Source: Siminovitchia acidinfaciens
GTDB taxonomy: Bacteria; Bacillota; Bacilli; Bacillales; Bacillaceae_C
Assembly (NCBI RefSeq): GCF_003605385.1
Contig: NZ_QYTV02000001.1
Span: 518,249-582,248 of the forward strand
DNA: 64,000 nucleotides
Reading direction: 5' to 3'
Shown: one piece after another, positions 35,474 to 44,849 of the stretch
How the letters are laid out: every line of letters starts with the position of its first letter
Position numbering within the stretch: position 1 is the stretch's first letter
Notes under the pieces: model-generated
The model's database searches: none
Seen by the model: only the letters and a program-made list of their open reading frames with translations
What the model was told of the DNA's origin: nothing
Program-made: the position numbers and the translations under genes

Positions 35474-36022
35474 ATGATGTCAAAAGACACGATCAGGACT
35501 TTTCAAGCGTCTAGTCTGAAGGGATGGATCGAAGAGAACAAGGACCAGCTGCAGCCGCCGGTTAATAATAAGGAGATGTTTCCGGGTTCCAATATGATAG
35601 TAATGATGGTAGGGGGTCCGAACAGACGGCGTGATTTCCATATTAGTCCGGCAGAAGAGTTTTTTTATCAAATCAAGGGTGACTGCTTTGTTGAGATCAT
35701 CAATGATGAAGGAAAAAGAGAAGTAGTTACAGTTAAAGAGGGAGAAGTATTTTTGCTTCCTGCAAATGTCCCTCATTCCCCGCACCGTGTGGCTGATACG
35801 ATCGGAATGGTTATTGAAGAGCCGCGCGGCAAAGGGGTCGAAGAGCACATGGTATGGTACTGTGATCATTGCGATCATGAGATGCACCGGGTCACACTCG
35901 AACTGACAGATATTGCTGTGCAATTAAAGGCAGCCATTGAAGAATTTGACAGCAGCAAAGACCTTCGTACTTGCGAAAAGTGCGGGCATGTGATGCCTGA
36001 GGAAGCAGGGTTATGGAAATGA
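35474..36022 (+). CDS. nbaC: 3-hydroxyanthranilate 3,4-dioxygenase
   Basis: 182-residue cupin that opens 3-hydroxyanthranilate to 2-amino-3-carboxymuconate 6-semialdehyde. The Fe ligands are visible in 'DFHISPAEEFFYQIKGD' (His, Glu) and 'LLPANVPHSPHR' (His). The bacterial-type C-terminal rubredoxin-like iron site is present as two CxxC pairs ('WYCDHCDHE', 'RTCEKCGHVM'). First gene of a translationally coupled operon; it overlaps the next gene by ten bases. Confidence 0.96.
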   Translation: MMSKDTIRTFQASSLKGWIEENKDQLQPPVNNKEMFPGSNMIVMMVGGPNRRRDFHISPAEEFFYQIKGDCFVEIINDEGKREVVTVKEGEVFLLPANVPHSPHRVADTIGMVIEEPRGKGVEEHMVWYCDHCDHEMHRVTLELTDIAVQLKAAIEEFDSSKDLRTCEKCGHVMPEEAGLWK

Positions 36023-37026
36023 GAGTAGATTTTCATACGCATATCATTCCTGAAGATATACCTGACTTTGCGGAAAAATATGGCGGCCGCTGGCCAGTGT
36101 TGGAAAAAACTTGTTCGTGCGGTGCCAATATCATGGTTTCCGGAAAGAATTTTCGTGTAGTCACCGATCAGGTCTGGAGTCCGGAAAAACGCATTGAAGA
36201 CATGGATAAAGAAGGCGTAGACATTCAGGTACTGTCGCCTATTCCAGTCACTTTCTCCTACTGGGCCGACCCGGCTCAGGCTGAGGAATTTTCTAAAATC
36301 CAAAATGATTTTATCGCAGAAACAGTAAAAGAATATCCAGAACGATTCATCGGACTTGGAACTGTTCCAATGCAGGATGCCGATACAGCGGTCCGTGAGA
36401 TGAAGCGGTGTATCTTTGAGCTAGGCTTAAAAGGAATTGAAATCGGTACCAACGTTAACGGAAACAATTTGGACGATCCATCTTTCGCTGAGTTTTTTGA
36501 AATGGCGGAGAAATGGGAGGTTCCACTGTTTGTCCATCCATGGGAAACCCTGGGCCGGGAACGCTTTCCGCGCCATAATTTCATGTATACAGTCGGAATG
36601 CCGAGCGAGACGGCTTTGGCTGCAGCCAGTTTGATCAACGGGGCAGTCATGGAGAAGCACCCGAACCTGAAAGTCTGTTTCGCCCATGGAGGCGGATCTT
36701 TCCCTTATATCCTGCCCCGATTGGATCAAGGGTGGAATGTTTGGCCACACATCCGCAAAATTGAAAAGCCGCCGAGCTTTTATGCAAAGAAGTTCTACTT
36801 TGACTCGTTGAACTATGATCCTACGAATCTACAATATTTAATTGATCGTTTCGGTTATGAAAAGATTGTCATGGGATCGGACTATCCTTTCTTGCTGCGC
36901 GAGATTCCGCCAGGAAAAGTGATTGACGATACTCCGCAGCTGACAGAAGAACAAAGGAAAGCTATCCTGGGCGAAAACGCGTTGAGATTCTTAAATATCA
37001 ATGTAAAGGAAGAGTTGCTGAAATGA
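36013..37026 (+). CDS. nbaD: 2-amino-3-carboxymuconate-6-semialdehyde decarboxylase (ACMSD)
   Basis: 337-residue amidohydrolase-fold decarboxylase. Metal ligands: 'VDFHTHIIPED' (HxH), 'LFVHPWE', 'CFAHGGGSFPY' and 'IVMGSDYPF'. It diverts the unstable ring-fission product from quinolinate towards 2-aminomuconate semialdehyde. ATG 36013 or 36019; overlaps both neighbours. Confidence 0.95.
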   Translation: MEMRVDFHTHIIPEDIPDFAEKYGGRWPVLEKTCSCGANIMVSGKNFRVVTDQVWSPEKRIEDMDKEGVDIQVLSPIPVTFSYWADPAQAEEFSKIQNDFIAETVKEYPERFIGLGTVPMQDADTAVREMKRCIFELGLKGIEIGTNVNGNNLDDPSFAEFFEMAEKWEVPLFVHPWETLGRERFPRHNFMYTVGMPSETALAAASLINGAVMEKHPNLKVCFAHGGGSFPYILPRLDQGWNVWPHIRKIEKPPSFYAKKFYFDSLNYDPTNLQYLIDRFGYEKIVMGSDYPFLLREIPPGKVIDDTPQLTEEQRKAILGENALRFLNINVKEELLK

Positions 37027-37520
37027 CGAATCAGACTGAAAATATTGCAGATGTTGCCAAAACACCTGAAGAAATACTGGAGCAGCTGGGTCTGGAACTT
37101 CCATCCCTTAGGCCCGCCGTCGGCAGTTATGTAAGCTGTGTCCGGACAGGGAACCTGCTGTTTACTGCCGGACAGGGTGTGGATCAGTACCACGGAAAGC
37201 TTGGCAGAGACCTGACAACAGAAGAAGGCTATCAGGCCGCCCAGCAGTCGATGCTTAACTTGTTAAGCGTAGTCAAGAACGAACTTGGCGAATTAAGCAA
37301 AGTAAAACAGATTGTTAAAGTGTTGGGGATGGTGAACAGTACCGAAGACTTTACTGAACAGCCGGTTGTGATGAACGGGGCATCTGATCTTCTGGGAAAA
37401 GTATTCGGGGACAAAGGCAAACATGGGCGTTCTGCCGTAGGAATGGCACAACTACCGAACAACACAGCGATTGAAATTGAAATGATCCTTGAAGTGGAGG
37501 AAGAGAGGGAAGCAAAGTGA
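37023..37520 (+). CDS. nbaF: RidA-family 2-aminomuconate deaminase
   Basis: 165 residues of the YjgF/RidA family (longer N-terminus than RidA itself): 'LPSLRPAVGSYVSCVRTGNLLFTAGQG', 'LSKVKQIVKVLGMVNST', 'GRSAVGMAQLPNNTAIEIEMILEVE'. Members of this subgroup deaminate 2-aminomuconate to 4-oxalocrotonate in 2-nitrobenzoate and aminophenol pathways. The assignment rests on the fold plus operon position. Confidence 0.88.
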   Translation: MTNQTENIADVAKTPEEILEQLGLELPSLRPAVGSYVSCVRTGNLLFTAGQGVDQYHGKLGRDLTTEEGYQAAQQSMLNLLSVVKNELGELSKVKQIVKVLGMVNSTEDFTEQPVVMNGASDLLGKVFGDKGKHGRSAVGMAQLPNNTAIEIEMILEVEEEREAK

Positions 37521-38986
37521 CGAAGCAGGAAATTTTGGGAAAAGCAAGAATCCAGGACGCGAAACTGTTTATAGACGGCCAGTATGTGGAGTCCCATTCC
37601 GGGTCCACTTTTGATTCCCTCAATCCGGCGAACAACCAAAAGCTGGCTTCAGTGGCCAATGCGGATGAAATTGATACGAAGCGTGCTATCGATGTGGCCC
37701 AGCGTACTTTTGCCAGCGGTGTATGGAGCAAGATGGCGGTTGAAGAACGGTCACGCATCCTGTGCAAAATGTCGGATCTCATTTTAAAAAAGGTGGATGA
37801 GCTGGCATATGTAGAAACGCTCGATGTCGGCAAGCCGATAAAAGAGAGCCGGGATTTTGATATCCCGCGTGCGGCTGCAAACTTCCGCTTTTTCGCAGAA
37901 ATGGCCAAGTATATGGCGCATGAACATTATGATATGAAAAACCACATTTCGTATACCCAATATGCTCCGGCAGGAGTCACTAGCTTGATTATCCCTTGGA
38001 ATCTGCCATTTATGCAGATGACCTGGAAAGCCTCGGCCGCTTTGGCATCAGGAAACACAATTGTCGTCAAGCCTGCTTCTTACACACCGCTGAGCGCTGT
38101 CATGCTTGGAGAGATCGCCAATGAAGCCGGTTTGCCTCCCGGTGTGTTGAATATCGTAACGGGACCGGGCAGTACGGTGGGCACGGTCATGTCAACTCAT
38201 CCTTCTGTACGCCGTCTGTCCTTTGTAGGAGAGTCCGAAACAGGAAAAACAGTCATGGCAAATGCCTCGAAGAGCCTCATTCCTGTTTCACTGGAGCTTG
38301 GCGGAAAATCGGCCAATATCGTATTTGAAGATGCAGATTTGGATGAGGCCGTGGCCGGCTCAATAGAAGCGATTTTCCGTAATCAGGGAGAAATCTGCCT
38401 GGCTGGTTCTAGAATCCTCGTTCAGGAAAGTGTGTATGACAAGTTTATGGATAAATTCGTCGAGGCTGTCCGTAACATCAAGGTGGGAGATCCGCTGGAT
38501 GAGTCTACGGATATGGGGGCGCTTGTTTCCCGCAACCATTTGGAAACAGTGGACAAGTATGTACAGATTGGTCTTGAAGAAGGAGCCAAGCTGGCCTATG
38601 GCGGTAAAAGAGTGGAAGGGCTTGAGGAAGGAAACTTTTATATGCCCACTGTTTTATACGATGTTGATAACAAAATGCGGGTGGCACAGGAAGAAATCTT
38701 TGGGCCGGTGCCGGTAATTATTCCTTTTAAAACAGAGGAGGAAGCAGTTGCTATTGCCAATGACTCCATCTATGGCCTGGCTGGAGTGGTATGGACAAAT
38801 AATTTGAGAAGAGCACAGAGGGTTTCTTCTTCCATCAATTCCGGGCTCCTTTGGGTGAACTGCTGGTATGTTCGTGATTTAAGAACTCCATTTGGCGGTT
38901 CGAAAGCAAGCGGCATCGGAAGAGAAGGCGGAAGGCACAGCTTTGATTTTTATACGGAAGCGAAGACCATCACAATTAAAAAGTGA
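37517..38986 (+). CDS. nbaE: 2-aminomuconic 6-semialdehyde dehydrogenase
   Basis: 489-residue NAD-dependent aldehyde dehydrogenase. Catalytic Cys in 'FRNQGEICLAGSR', general-base Glu in 'VSLELGGKSAN', cofactor motif 'FVGESETGKTV'. In this operon it oxidises the ACMSD product to 2-aminomuconate. GTG start overlapping the previous stop. Confidence 0.93.
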   Translation: MTKQEILGKARIQDAKLFIDGQYVESHSGSTFDSLNPANNQKLASVANADEIDTKRAIDVAQRTFASGVWSKMAVEERSRILCKMSDLILKKVDELAYVETLDVGKPIKESRDFDIPRAAANFRFFAEMAKYMAHEHYDMKNHISYTQYAPAGVTSLIIPWNLPFMQMTWKASAALASGNTIVVKPASYTPLSAVMLGEIANEAGLPPGVLNIVTGPGSTVGTVMSTHPSVRRLSFVGESETGKTVMANASKSLIPVSLELGGKSANIVFEDADLDEAVAGSIEAIFRNQGEICLAGSRILVQESVYDKFMDKFVEAVRNIKVGDPLDESTDMGALVSRNHLETVDKYVQIGLEEGAKLAYGGKRVEGLEEGNFYMPTVLYDVDNKMRVAQEEIFGPVPVIIPFKTEEEAVAIANDSIYGLAGVVWTNNLRRAQRVSSSINSGLLWVNCWYVRDLRTPFGGSKASGIGREGGRHSFDFYTEAKTITIKK

Positions 38987-38996
38987 TATCACAAAA

Positions 38997-39026
38997 GAAA
39001 GGTGATTTCCTGTCACCTTTCCTTTG
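38997..39026 (+). terminator. Terminator-like hairpin inside the 3-hydroxyanthranilate gene set
   Basis: GAAAGGTGA / TCACCTTTC stem, then CTTTGTTTAATTTT. It separates the upper four genes from the lower five, together with repeat copy B. Confidence 0.65.
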
Positions 39027-39035
39027 TTTAATTTT

Positions 39036-39340
39036 AAGAAAGTATGAAATCAGATTAAATACTTTGTTCGAATTAAGATTTTATATGTCTAGCTCAGGCG
39101 CCATCGGATCGAGGTCACAAGTTGCGAGGAAGCTAATTCAGGATGAATGTGCTCCTGCGCCATAGCATATTCGAGGAAGCCTTGTTCAGCTCGTCGCAAA
39201 GCAGCAAGATGTAATTTCGATGATGTTACTCACGATGTGATTGATATCAGCTGCTTTGCTGTGGTGGCTGAGGAACTGCCTCCCGCAATTCGCCTTGTGC
39301 TTGTCGCCTAAGGCTACGCGCCTTGCGCTTTTCTTATATA
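39036..39340 (+). repeat. Dispersed mosaic repeat, copy B
   Basis: Same 5' module and same order of blocks as copy A, ending in CTTGCGCTTTTCTTATA only about five bases before the ribosome site of the hydratase gene. It accounts for nearly all of the 373-bp gap. Confidence 0.8.
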
Positions 39341-39359
39341 CTTGTAGGAGGGATAAACA

Positions 39360-40139
39360 GTGACCACAATGATAGCAGATTATGCAAAAGAACTTTTAAA
39401 TGCGGAAGAAACACGTAAGGAAGTGTCTCCTCTCACGGAGCGGGACCCATCATTAACGGTTAAAGATGCATATCAGATCCAGTTGGAGACAGTCAAATTA
39501 AAAAACGAACAGGGAAAAACAGTCATCGGTAAAAAAGTCGGATTAACAAGTGTAGCCATGCAGAAGATGCTGAATGTCGATGAGCCGGATTACGGACACT
39601 TGTTTGATGATATGCAGGTTGAAAACGGCAGCACGGTTGATACAGCTGAAATGATTGCTCCGAAGGTGGAGGCAGAAATTGGCTTTATGCTGAGTGAAGA
39701 CTTGGTCGGCCCGAATGTAACATATTTGGATGTACTAATGGCCACCAAATATGTTGTCCCTACACTTGAAATTATCGACAGTCGTATTGAGGACTGGAGG
39801 ATTAAACTGATTGATACCGTGGCTGACAACGGTTCTTCAGCCAAAGTCGTGCTGGGAGACCGTCAAACTGGGTTGGAAAATACAGATTTGCGGGCTGCGG
39901 GTATGGCACTTTATAAAAACGATGAGCTAATTGCCACAGGATCAGGGGCCGCTGCACTTGGGCATCCAGCGGAAGCCATTGCCTGGTTGGCCAATAAATT
40001 GCATGAGTTCGGAATCACCTTGAAAAAGGGTGAATTGATTTTACCAGGTGCCCTCTCTGCTGCCATGGCGGTAGAAGCCGGCGACACTGTAAAAGCCGAC
40101 TTCGGCCCATTGGGTTCTGCCAGTGTGACATTTAAATAG
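39360..40139 (+). CDS. nbaH: 2-oxopent-4-enoate hydratase
   Basis: 259 residues of the MhpD/fumarylacetoacetase-related family. Marks: '[31 protein letters not shown]', the metal pair in '[12 protein letters not shown]', and '[26 protein letters not shown]'. The Asp-Trp and Asp-Thr-Val-Ala-Asp-Asn pattern favours hydratase over decarboxylase. It converts 2-oxopent-4-enoate to 4-hydroxy-2-oxovalerate. GTG start seven bases after TAGGAGGG. Confidence 0.9.
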   Translation: MTTMIADYAKELLNAEETRKEVSPLTERDPSLTVKDAYQIQLETVKLKNEQGKTVIGKKVGLTSVAMQKMLNVDEPDYGHLFDDMQVENGSTVDTAEMIAPKVEAEIGFMLSEDLVGPNVTYLDVLMATKYVVPTLEIIDSRIEDWRIKLIDTVADNGSSAKVVLGDRQTGLENTDLRAAGMALYKNDELIATGSGAAALGHPAEAIAWLANKLHEFGITLKKGELILPGALSAAMAVEAGDTVKADFGPLGSASVTFK

Positions 40140-40156
40140 ATGAAAGGAGATTGGTT

Positions 40157-41032
40157 ATGGGGAAGGTAAAAGCCGCCATCATTGGATCCGGAAATATTGG
40201 CACAGACCTCATGTATAAGCTAGAAAACAGTGAAGTCATCGAATTGACGGCTGTTATCGGCATAGAAGAGCATTCCGAAGGTTTGAAAAGGGCGCAGGAT
40301 AAGGGATATAAAACATTTTTTAACGGAATACAGGCGCTTATTGAAAATCCTGAGCTTGCGGAGATTGTGTTTGATGCTACATCGGCCAAGGCCCATCTAA
40401 GCCATGCGAAAATTCTAAAAGAGCTGGGGAAAAAGGTGGTGGACCTTACACCAGCAGCAGTCGGTCCTTTTTTCAGTCCGGCAGTAGGCACCCGGTTCGG
40501 AGATGCACCTGCGGATAATGTCAACATGATTACCTGCGGAGGACAAGCAACCATTCCGATAGTGAGAGCTGTGAATGATGTTGCGGATGTGGCATATGCG
40601 GAAATTGTGGCTACCATATCCAGCAAAAGCGCCGGGCCTGGGACACGCGCCAATATCGATGAATTCACCATTACGACCCGGCGCGGCATTGAGGAAGTCG
40701 GCGGAGCGGACAAAGGAAAAGCGCTGATCATCTTGAACCCGGCAGACCCTCCAATTTTGATGAGAAATACTATTTATTGCGAAGGCAAAAATATGGAAGA
40801 GCAGGTCGTTCGCGAATCAATCTATGCAATGGTCAAAAAAGTCCAGGAATACGTGCCCGGCTACCGGCTGAAGCAGGAACCATTATTTGATGGCAACATT
40901 GTCACCATTTTCCTTGAAGTGGAAGGCGCTGGCGACTACTTCCCGCCATACGCAGGAAATTTGGATATTATGACCGCTGCTGCAGCCCGAGTCGGGGAAG
41001 ATATTGCACGTAGTGTGAGCGTTTTATCTTAA
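40157..41032 (+). CDS. nbaJ: Acetaldehyde dehydrogenase (acylating)
   Basis: About 291 residues. The Rossmann start '[18 protein letters not shown]', the acyl-thioester Cys in '[12 protein letters not shown]', and the C-terminal dimerisation/aldolase-contact region '[17 protein letters not shown]' are all present. It forms a channelling complex with the aldolase encoded next and makes acetyl-CoA. ATG 40157, seven bases after AAAGGAG, is preferred over TTG 40151. Confidence 0.95.
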   Translation: MGKVKAAIIGSGNIGTDLMYKLENSEVIELTAVIGIEEHSEGLKRAQDKGYKTFFNGIQALIENPELAEIVFDATSAKAHLSHAKILKELGKKVVDLTPAAVGPFFSPAVGTRFGDAPADNVNMITCGGQATIPIVRAVNDVADVAYAEIVATISSKSAGPGTRANIDEFTITTRRGIEEVGGADKGKALIILNPADPPILMRNTIYCEGKNMEEQVVRESIYAMVKKVQEYVPGYRLKQEPLFDGNIVTIFLEVEGAGDYFPPYAGNLDIMTAAAARVGEDIARSVSVLS

Positions 41033-41068
41033 TACGACATCAACTTAGCAGAAAGGAGCATATCCTTC

Positions 41069-42100
41069 ATGAATCAATCTGGTAAGGATATTAAAATCAC
41101 AGAAGTCTGCCTGCGTGATGGAAGCCACGCCGTAGCTCACCAGTTTACCGAACAGCAGGTGCGCGATGTTACTCGTGCCCTTGACGAAGCAGGCATGCAC
41201 TATATCGAGGTCAGCCATGGTGACGGACTTGGCGGGTCTACGATCCAGTATGGACGTTCCCTTGTGGATGAGATGAAACTGATCGAAGCTGCCGTTGAGG
41301 AGGCAAAGCAATCTAAGATCGCCGTGTTGTTATTGCCTGGCATTGGTACGGTGCATGAATTAAAAGAGGCCAGCAAGCGTGGCGCCCAATTGGTAAGAGT
41401 GGCGACCCATGTAACGGAAGCGGATGTTTCGGCCCAGCATATTAACATGGCCCGTGAACTGGGAATGGAAGCTTTGGGGTTCTTAATGATGGCGCACTCT
41501 GCACCAGTGGAAGTGCTGGTGGAACAGGCCAAACTGATGGAAAGCTACGGAGCAGAAGCAGTCTATGTAACTGACTCTGCTGGAGCGTTGCTTCCTCATG
41601 AAGTTCGGGAAAGGGTAAAGGCTCTTCGCGATAATCTTGAAATTGAAGTGGGATTCCACGGACACAACAACTTGTCAGTAGCAGTGGCTAATACTCTCGC
41701 TGCGATTGAAGAGGGAGCCACCCGGATTGACGGCAGTGTCCGCTGCCTTGGAGCAGGCGCCGGTAATACACAGACGGAAGTGCTTTTAGCGGTAATGGAC
41801 CGCATGGGCTATGATATCGGCATAGATTTATATAAAATGATGGATCTGGCCGAAGAAGTGGTTGGACCACTGATTCCCGGTTCCCAAGAAATCAAAAAGG
41901 GAAGTCTGGTTCTAGGCTACGCCGGAGTATACTCCAGCTTCTTGCTTCATGCCGAACGGGCAGCAAGTAAGTTTGGTATCGACCCTCGGGATATTTTAAT
42001 TGAGCTCGGTAAAATGAAGGTCGTCGGCGGGCAGGAGGATATGATTTTGGATGTGGCAGCCAACTTGGCAAAAAAAGATAAAGTGGAGGCGGGAACATGA
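41069..42100 (+). CDS. nbaI: 4-hydroxy-2-oxovalerate aldolase
   Basis: 343-residue class II (Mn2+) aldolase: 'EVCLRDGSHAVAHQFT' and the metal site 'VGFHGHNNLSVAVAN'. It cleaves 4-hydroxy-2-oxovalerate to pyruvate and acetaldehyde, which is passed to the acylating dehydrogenase. Overlaps the next gene by four bases. Confidence 0.96.
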   Translation: MNQSGKDIKITEVCLRDGSHAVAHQFTEQQVRDVTRALDEAGMHYIEVSHGDGLGGSTIQYGRSLVDEMKLIEAAVEEAKQSKIAVLLLPGIGTVHELKEASKRGAQLVRVATHVTEADVSAQHINMARELGMEALGFLMMAHSAPVEVLVEQAKLMESYGAEAVYVTDSAGALLPHEVRERVKALRDNLEIEVGFHGHNNLSVAVANTLAAIEEGATRIDGSVRCLGAGAGNTQTEVLLAVMDRMGYDIGIDLYKMMDLAEEVVGPLIPGSQEIKKGSLVLGYAGVYSSFLLHAERAASKFGIDPRDILIELGKMKVVGGQEDMILDVAANLAKKDKVEAGT

Positions 42101-42888
42101 TACTGAAAACGAAAGGCGACCAAGAAATCATTGAGTATCTGTTGACGGCTGAACGGGAGGTTCGGGAAGTAGTCAAAATTACTGATACCTACCCGGATTT
42201 AACAATTGAAAAAGCCTACGAATTGCAGGATGGGCTGCTTGCCCGAAGATTGGAAGAAAACCAAACAAAAACAGTCGGAATCAAATTGGGTTTGACCAGT
42301 AAAGCCAAACAGGAAATGATGGGAGTCAATGAAGCCATTTACGGCTACCTGCATGCGGATATGCTCGCCTATGAGTGGGAGCCGATGAAAAGATCAGAAC
42401 TGATCCATCCGAAAGCTGAACCAGAGATCGCCTTTTTCCTGGACAAGGATTTGAAAGGAGAAAATATAACGGAAGAAGACGTTCTCGCGGCAACTAAGTA
42501 TGTGGCACCTGCATTGGAAGTAATCGACAGCCGTTATAAGGATTTCCGCTTCACTCTTACAGATGTCGTTGCGGACAATTGCTCTTCAATCAAGTTTGTT
42601 ATCGGCAGCCAATTAGTCAGTCCGAAAAACTTGGATCTTGGTAACGTCGGCATGGTGATGTCCAAAAATGGAAAAGTGGAACAGACCGGCTCCAGTGCGG
42701 CTGTTCTCGGTCACCCGGCAACAGCTATTGCTTGGGCAGCCAAGCAGCTCAGCAAACGAGGCAGAGGTTTTAAAAAGGGTGAGATCATCCTGAGCGGTGC
42801 TATGTCCGAAGCCATTTCTTTTGATTCCGGAGATACGATAGTAGCCCAATTTAATGAGTTGGGCAGTGTCTCTTTCTATTGCGAATAA
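42097..42888 (+). CDS. nbaG: 4-oxalocrotonate (2-oxo-3-hexenedioate) decarboxylase
   Basis: 263 residues, paralogous to the hydratase at 39360. It carries the decarboxylase-type blocks 'VGIKLGLTSKAKQEMMGVNEAIYGYL', 'HPKAEPEIAFFLD' and 'LEVIDSRYKDFRFTLTDVVADNCSSI' (Asn-Cys-Ser-Ser instead of Asn-Gly-Ser-Ser). It produces 2-oxopent-4-enoate and normally works in a complex with the hydratase. Confidence 0.9.
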   Translation: MILKTKGDQEIIEYLLTAEREVREVVKITDTYPDLTIEKAYELQDGLLARRLEENQTKTVGIKLGLTSKAKQEMMGVNEAIYGYLHADMLAYEWEPMKRSELIHPKAEPEIAFFLDKDLKGENITEEDVLAATKYVAPALEVIDSRYKDFRFTLTDVVADNCSSIKFVIGSQLVSPKNLDLGNVGMVMSKNGKVEQTGSSAAVLGHPATAIAWAAKQLSKRGRGFKKGEIILSGAMSEAISFDSGDTIVAQFNELGSVSFYCE

Positions 42889-42901
42889 GGATGTTGATAT
42901 T

Positions 42902-43108
42902 ATGCCGATTTTTCAAGTGCAAGTGTTAAAAGGAAGAAGCCGTGAACAGATAAAGGGCTTAATCGCAGATGTTACGGAAGCTGCAGTAAAGAATCTTGCC
43001 GTCAAACCTGAACAGGTTCGGGTCCTGGTAACGGAAATCGACCACAGTCATTGGGGGACCGGTGGCCTTCCAATGGAAGAAATCAGGAGGCAGGGGAATC
43101 CGAAATAG
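42902..43108 (+). CDS. 4-oxalocrotonate tautomerase
   Basis: 68 residues: 'MPIFQVQVLKGRSREQIKGL' with the catalytic N-terminal Pro after Met removal and the conserved basic Arg residues. It isomerises 4-oxalocrotonate between dienol and oxo forms. Start placed at ATG 42902 because Pro-1 is essential. Last gene of the set. Confidence 0.93.
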   Translation: MPIFQVQVLKGRSREQIKGLIADVTEAAVKNLAVKPEQVRVLVTEIDHSHWGTGGLPMEEIRRQGNPK

Positions 43109-43210
43109 TCATCGTGAAAGTTTTAACGGTAAAAGTCATTTTCAGAGAAATTCTTATTTAGATCAGTGGTCCCTAAACAGTAGTATTTTTGTAATCGTCA
43201 GTAGTTCTTT

Positions 43211-43342
43211 ATGGACGAGAACATCAAATCGGCTGTTGTGCTGAAGAAGACAAACGAGTTGACACTGCCGGGGACGGGGCTAATGATGGACATTGAAAAA
43301 ATAAAGAAAAGAAGTCCAGAAAAGGCTCCCATCTCGTCATGA
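43211..43342 (+). CDS. Possible 43-residue small protein
   Basis: ATG frame of 43 codons, hydrophilic and lysine-rich ('MDENIKSAVVLKKTNEL', 'MMDIEKIKKRSPEKAP'), ending 19 bases before a clear terminator. No good ribosome site is visible. It occupies the otherwise empty 398-bp gap between the tautomerase and the peptidase genes. Weak support. Confidence 0.25.
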   Translation: MDENIKSAVVLKKTNELTLPGTGLMMDIEKIKKRSPEKAPISS

Positions 43343-43360
43343 TCGGAGCGATAAAGATGA

Positions 43361-43393
43361 AGAGACATTGCATGGAAGCAGTGTCTCTTTTTG
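43361..43393 (+). terminator. Terminator after the tautomerase/small ORF region
   Basis: AGAGACATTGC pairs with GCAGTGTCTCT (one G-U), then five T. Confidence 0.85.
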
Positions 43394-43506
43394 ATTAGCC
43401 GTTCATTCAAAAGAGCAAGGTGTATCTGAATTAATATAAAAGTCTGATATAATAATAGTAGATATGGTATAGTGCACGTACAAATCAGTCTTAGGGGTGT
43501 GTTCAG

Positions 43507-44676
43507 ATGCTTGTTCAACAAAAGAGTATCAATGATTTTATCGAGCAAAATGAAAATGAAATTTTTAACTTGCTTAAGAAAATTGTCAACACGGACAGCT
43601 ATTCCAGGGATAGGGAAGGGGTAAACCGGGTTGCAGCGTTATTGAAGCAGGGGCTTGATGAGTTCAGCATTCCATATGTGACGCGGGAGCAGGAACAATT
43701 TGGAGACCACATCATTGCGACGTTAAAAGGGACACGGCCGGGAAAAATTTTATTGATGGGGCATATGGACACGGTACATACTCCTGGAACCGTCAAAGAC
43801 CGTCCCTATACCGAAAATGGGAATATTGCATTTGGTCCAGGGCTTTCCGATATGAAGGCGGGTTTGGTTAGTATTTTATATGCCGCGGGGGCGGTAAAAA
43901 ATGCAAGTCTAGATCTTCCCGACATTGAAATTCTCTATACGCCGGATGAGGAAATCGGATCGCCGACATCGCGGGCCATCATTGAGGAGCGAGCGAAAGA
44001 TGCAATGGCTGTGTTCAATTTGGAGTCCGGCCGGGCAGATGGTTCGGTGGTGACCGCAAGGAAAGGGTCGGCGCATTTGAGTTTTGAAATAGAGGGGAAG
44101 GCATCTCATTCAGGCCTCTTCATTGAGGAAGGAATCAGCGCCAACGATGAACTAGCCTGTAAAATGGTAGAGCTGCGGAAGTTGATGGACATGGAAAGGG
44201 GCATCACCATCAATGTTGGTACCATCAGCGGCGGTGTAAATACAAATGTCGTTTCCCCGCATGCCTCTGCCACCTTGCACGTCGGTTTCTGGAGAATAGA
44301 AGATTACAAGGAAACTGAAGAGAAAATCAAGAAGATTATCGATACTAGCTATATAAAAGGAACAAAAGCAACGTTGAGCGGAAGCATCAGTTTTCAGCCG
44401 ATGGAAAAGCATGAAGGCGTCGCTGCTATGTATGATTTGGTTAAAAAGGCAGGGGAGAGCCTGGGGATTGAAGTGACGGAAGAAGCCACAAAAGGAGCGG
44501 CAGATGCAGGTTTTCCGGCAGCGCTTGGAATTCCTACAATTTGCGGAATGGGTCCTGTTGGCGGAAAGTGGCATAGCAAGGATGAATATATGGAGATCGA
44601 TTCATATATTCCTCGGATTCAGTTGCTTGCAAACAGTATCGTTTTGGCGGCGGATCATTTTTCTGATTCAAAGTAA
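43507..44676 (+). CDS. M20-family metallopeptidase, glutamate carboxypeptidase type
   Basis: 389 residues. Zinc-site residues are visible in 'LLMGHMDTVH', 'GPGLSDMKAGL', 'YTPDEEIGSPTSR' (catalytic and bridging Glu) and 'NLESGRADG'. The dimerisation-domain region 'GKASHSG' and the C-terminal 'GADAGF' and 'GKWHSKDEYME' follow. It is closest to carboxypeptidase G2/ArgE-like peptidases that remove a C-terminal glutamate or deacylate an amino acid. The substrate is unknown. Monocistronic, with its own terminator. Confidence 0.88.
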   Translation: MLVQQKSINDFIEQNENEIFNLLKKIVNTDSYSRDREGVNRVAALLKQGLDEFSIPYVTREQEQFGDHIIATLKGTRPGKILLMGHMDTVHTPGTVKDRPYTENGNIAFGPGLSDMKAGLVSILYAAGAVKNASLDLPDIEILYTPDEEIGSPTSRAIIEERAKDAMAVFNLESGRADGSVVTARKGSAHLSFEIEGKASHSGLFIEEGISANDELACKMVELRKLMDMERGITINVGTISGGVNTNVVSPHASATLHVGFWRIEDYKETEEKIKKIIDTSYIKGTKATLSGSISFQPMEKHEGVAAMYDLVKKAGESLGIEVTEEATKGAADAGFPAALGIPTICGMGPVGGKWHSKDEYMEIDSYIPRIQLLANSIVLAADHFSDSK

Positions 44677-44680
44677 GATA

Positions 44681-44726
44681 AGCCCGGAAAAAACCAAAAA
44701 GGGGTTTTCCGGGCTCGTTATTTTTT
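44681..44726 (+). terminator. Terminator of the M20 peptidase gene
   Basis: AGCCCGGAAAAAACC pairs with GGTTTTCCGGGCT, then TCGTTATTTTTT. Confidence 0.88.
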
Positions 44727-44832
44727 GGGGTCTGCCCCCACTGTATTAACTTAACTTGTTAACGTACATGGGGTCAGATCCTCGGCTTTTGTGGTAAAAT
44801 ATCTTCACTATAATAGGGGCCTGCCCCCTGTT
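44727..44832. repeat. GGGGTC/GACCCC-type short repeats
   Basis: Three related elements within about 100 bases: GGGGTCTGCCCCC, GGGGTCAGATCC and GGGGCCTGCCCCC. A similar element (TGACCCCAGTGCTGTAT) is at 51739. The last element abuts the ribosome site of the second sigma-54 activator. A TATAAT box is present at 44809-44814. Confidence 0.5.
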
Positions 44833-44849
44833 ACGAGGAGTGACGGACA

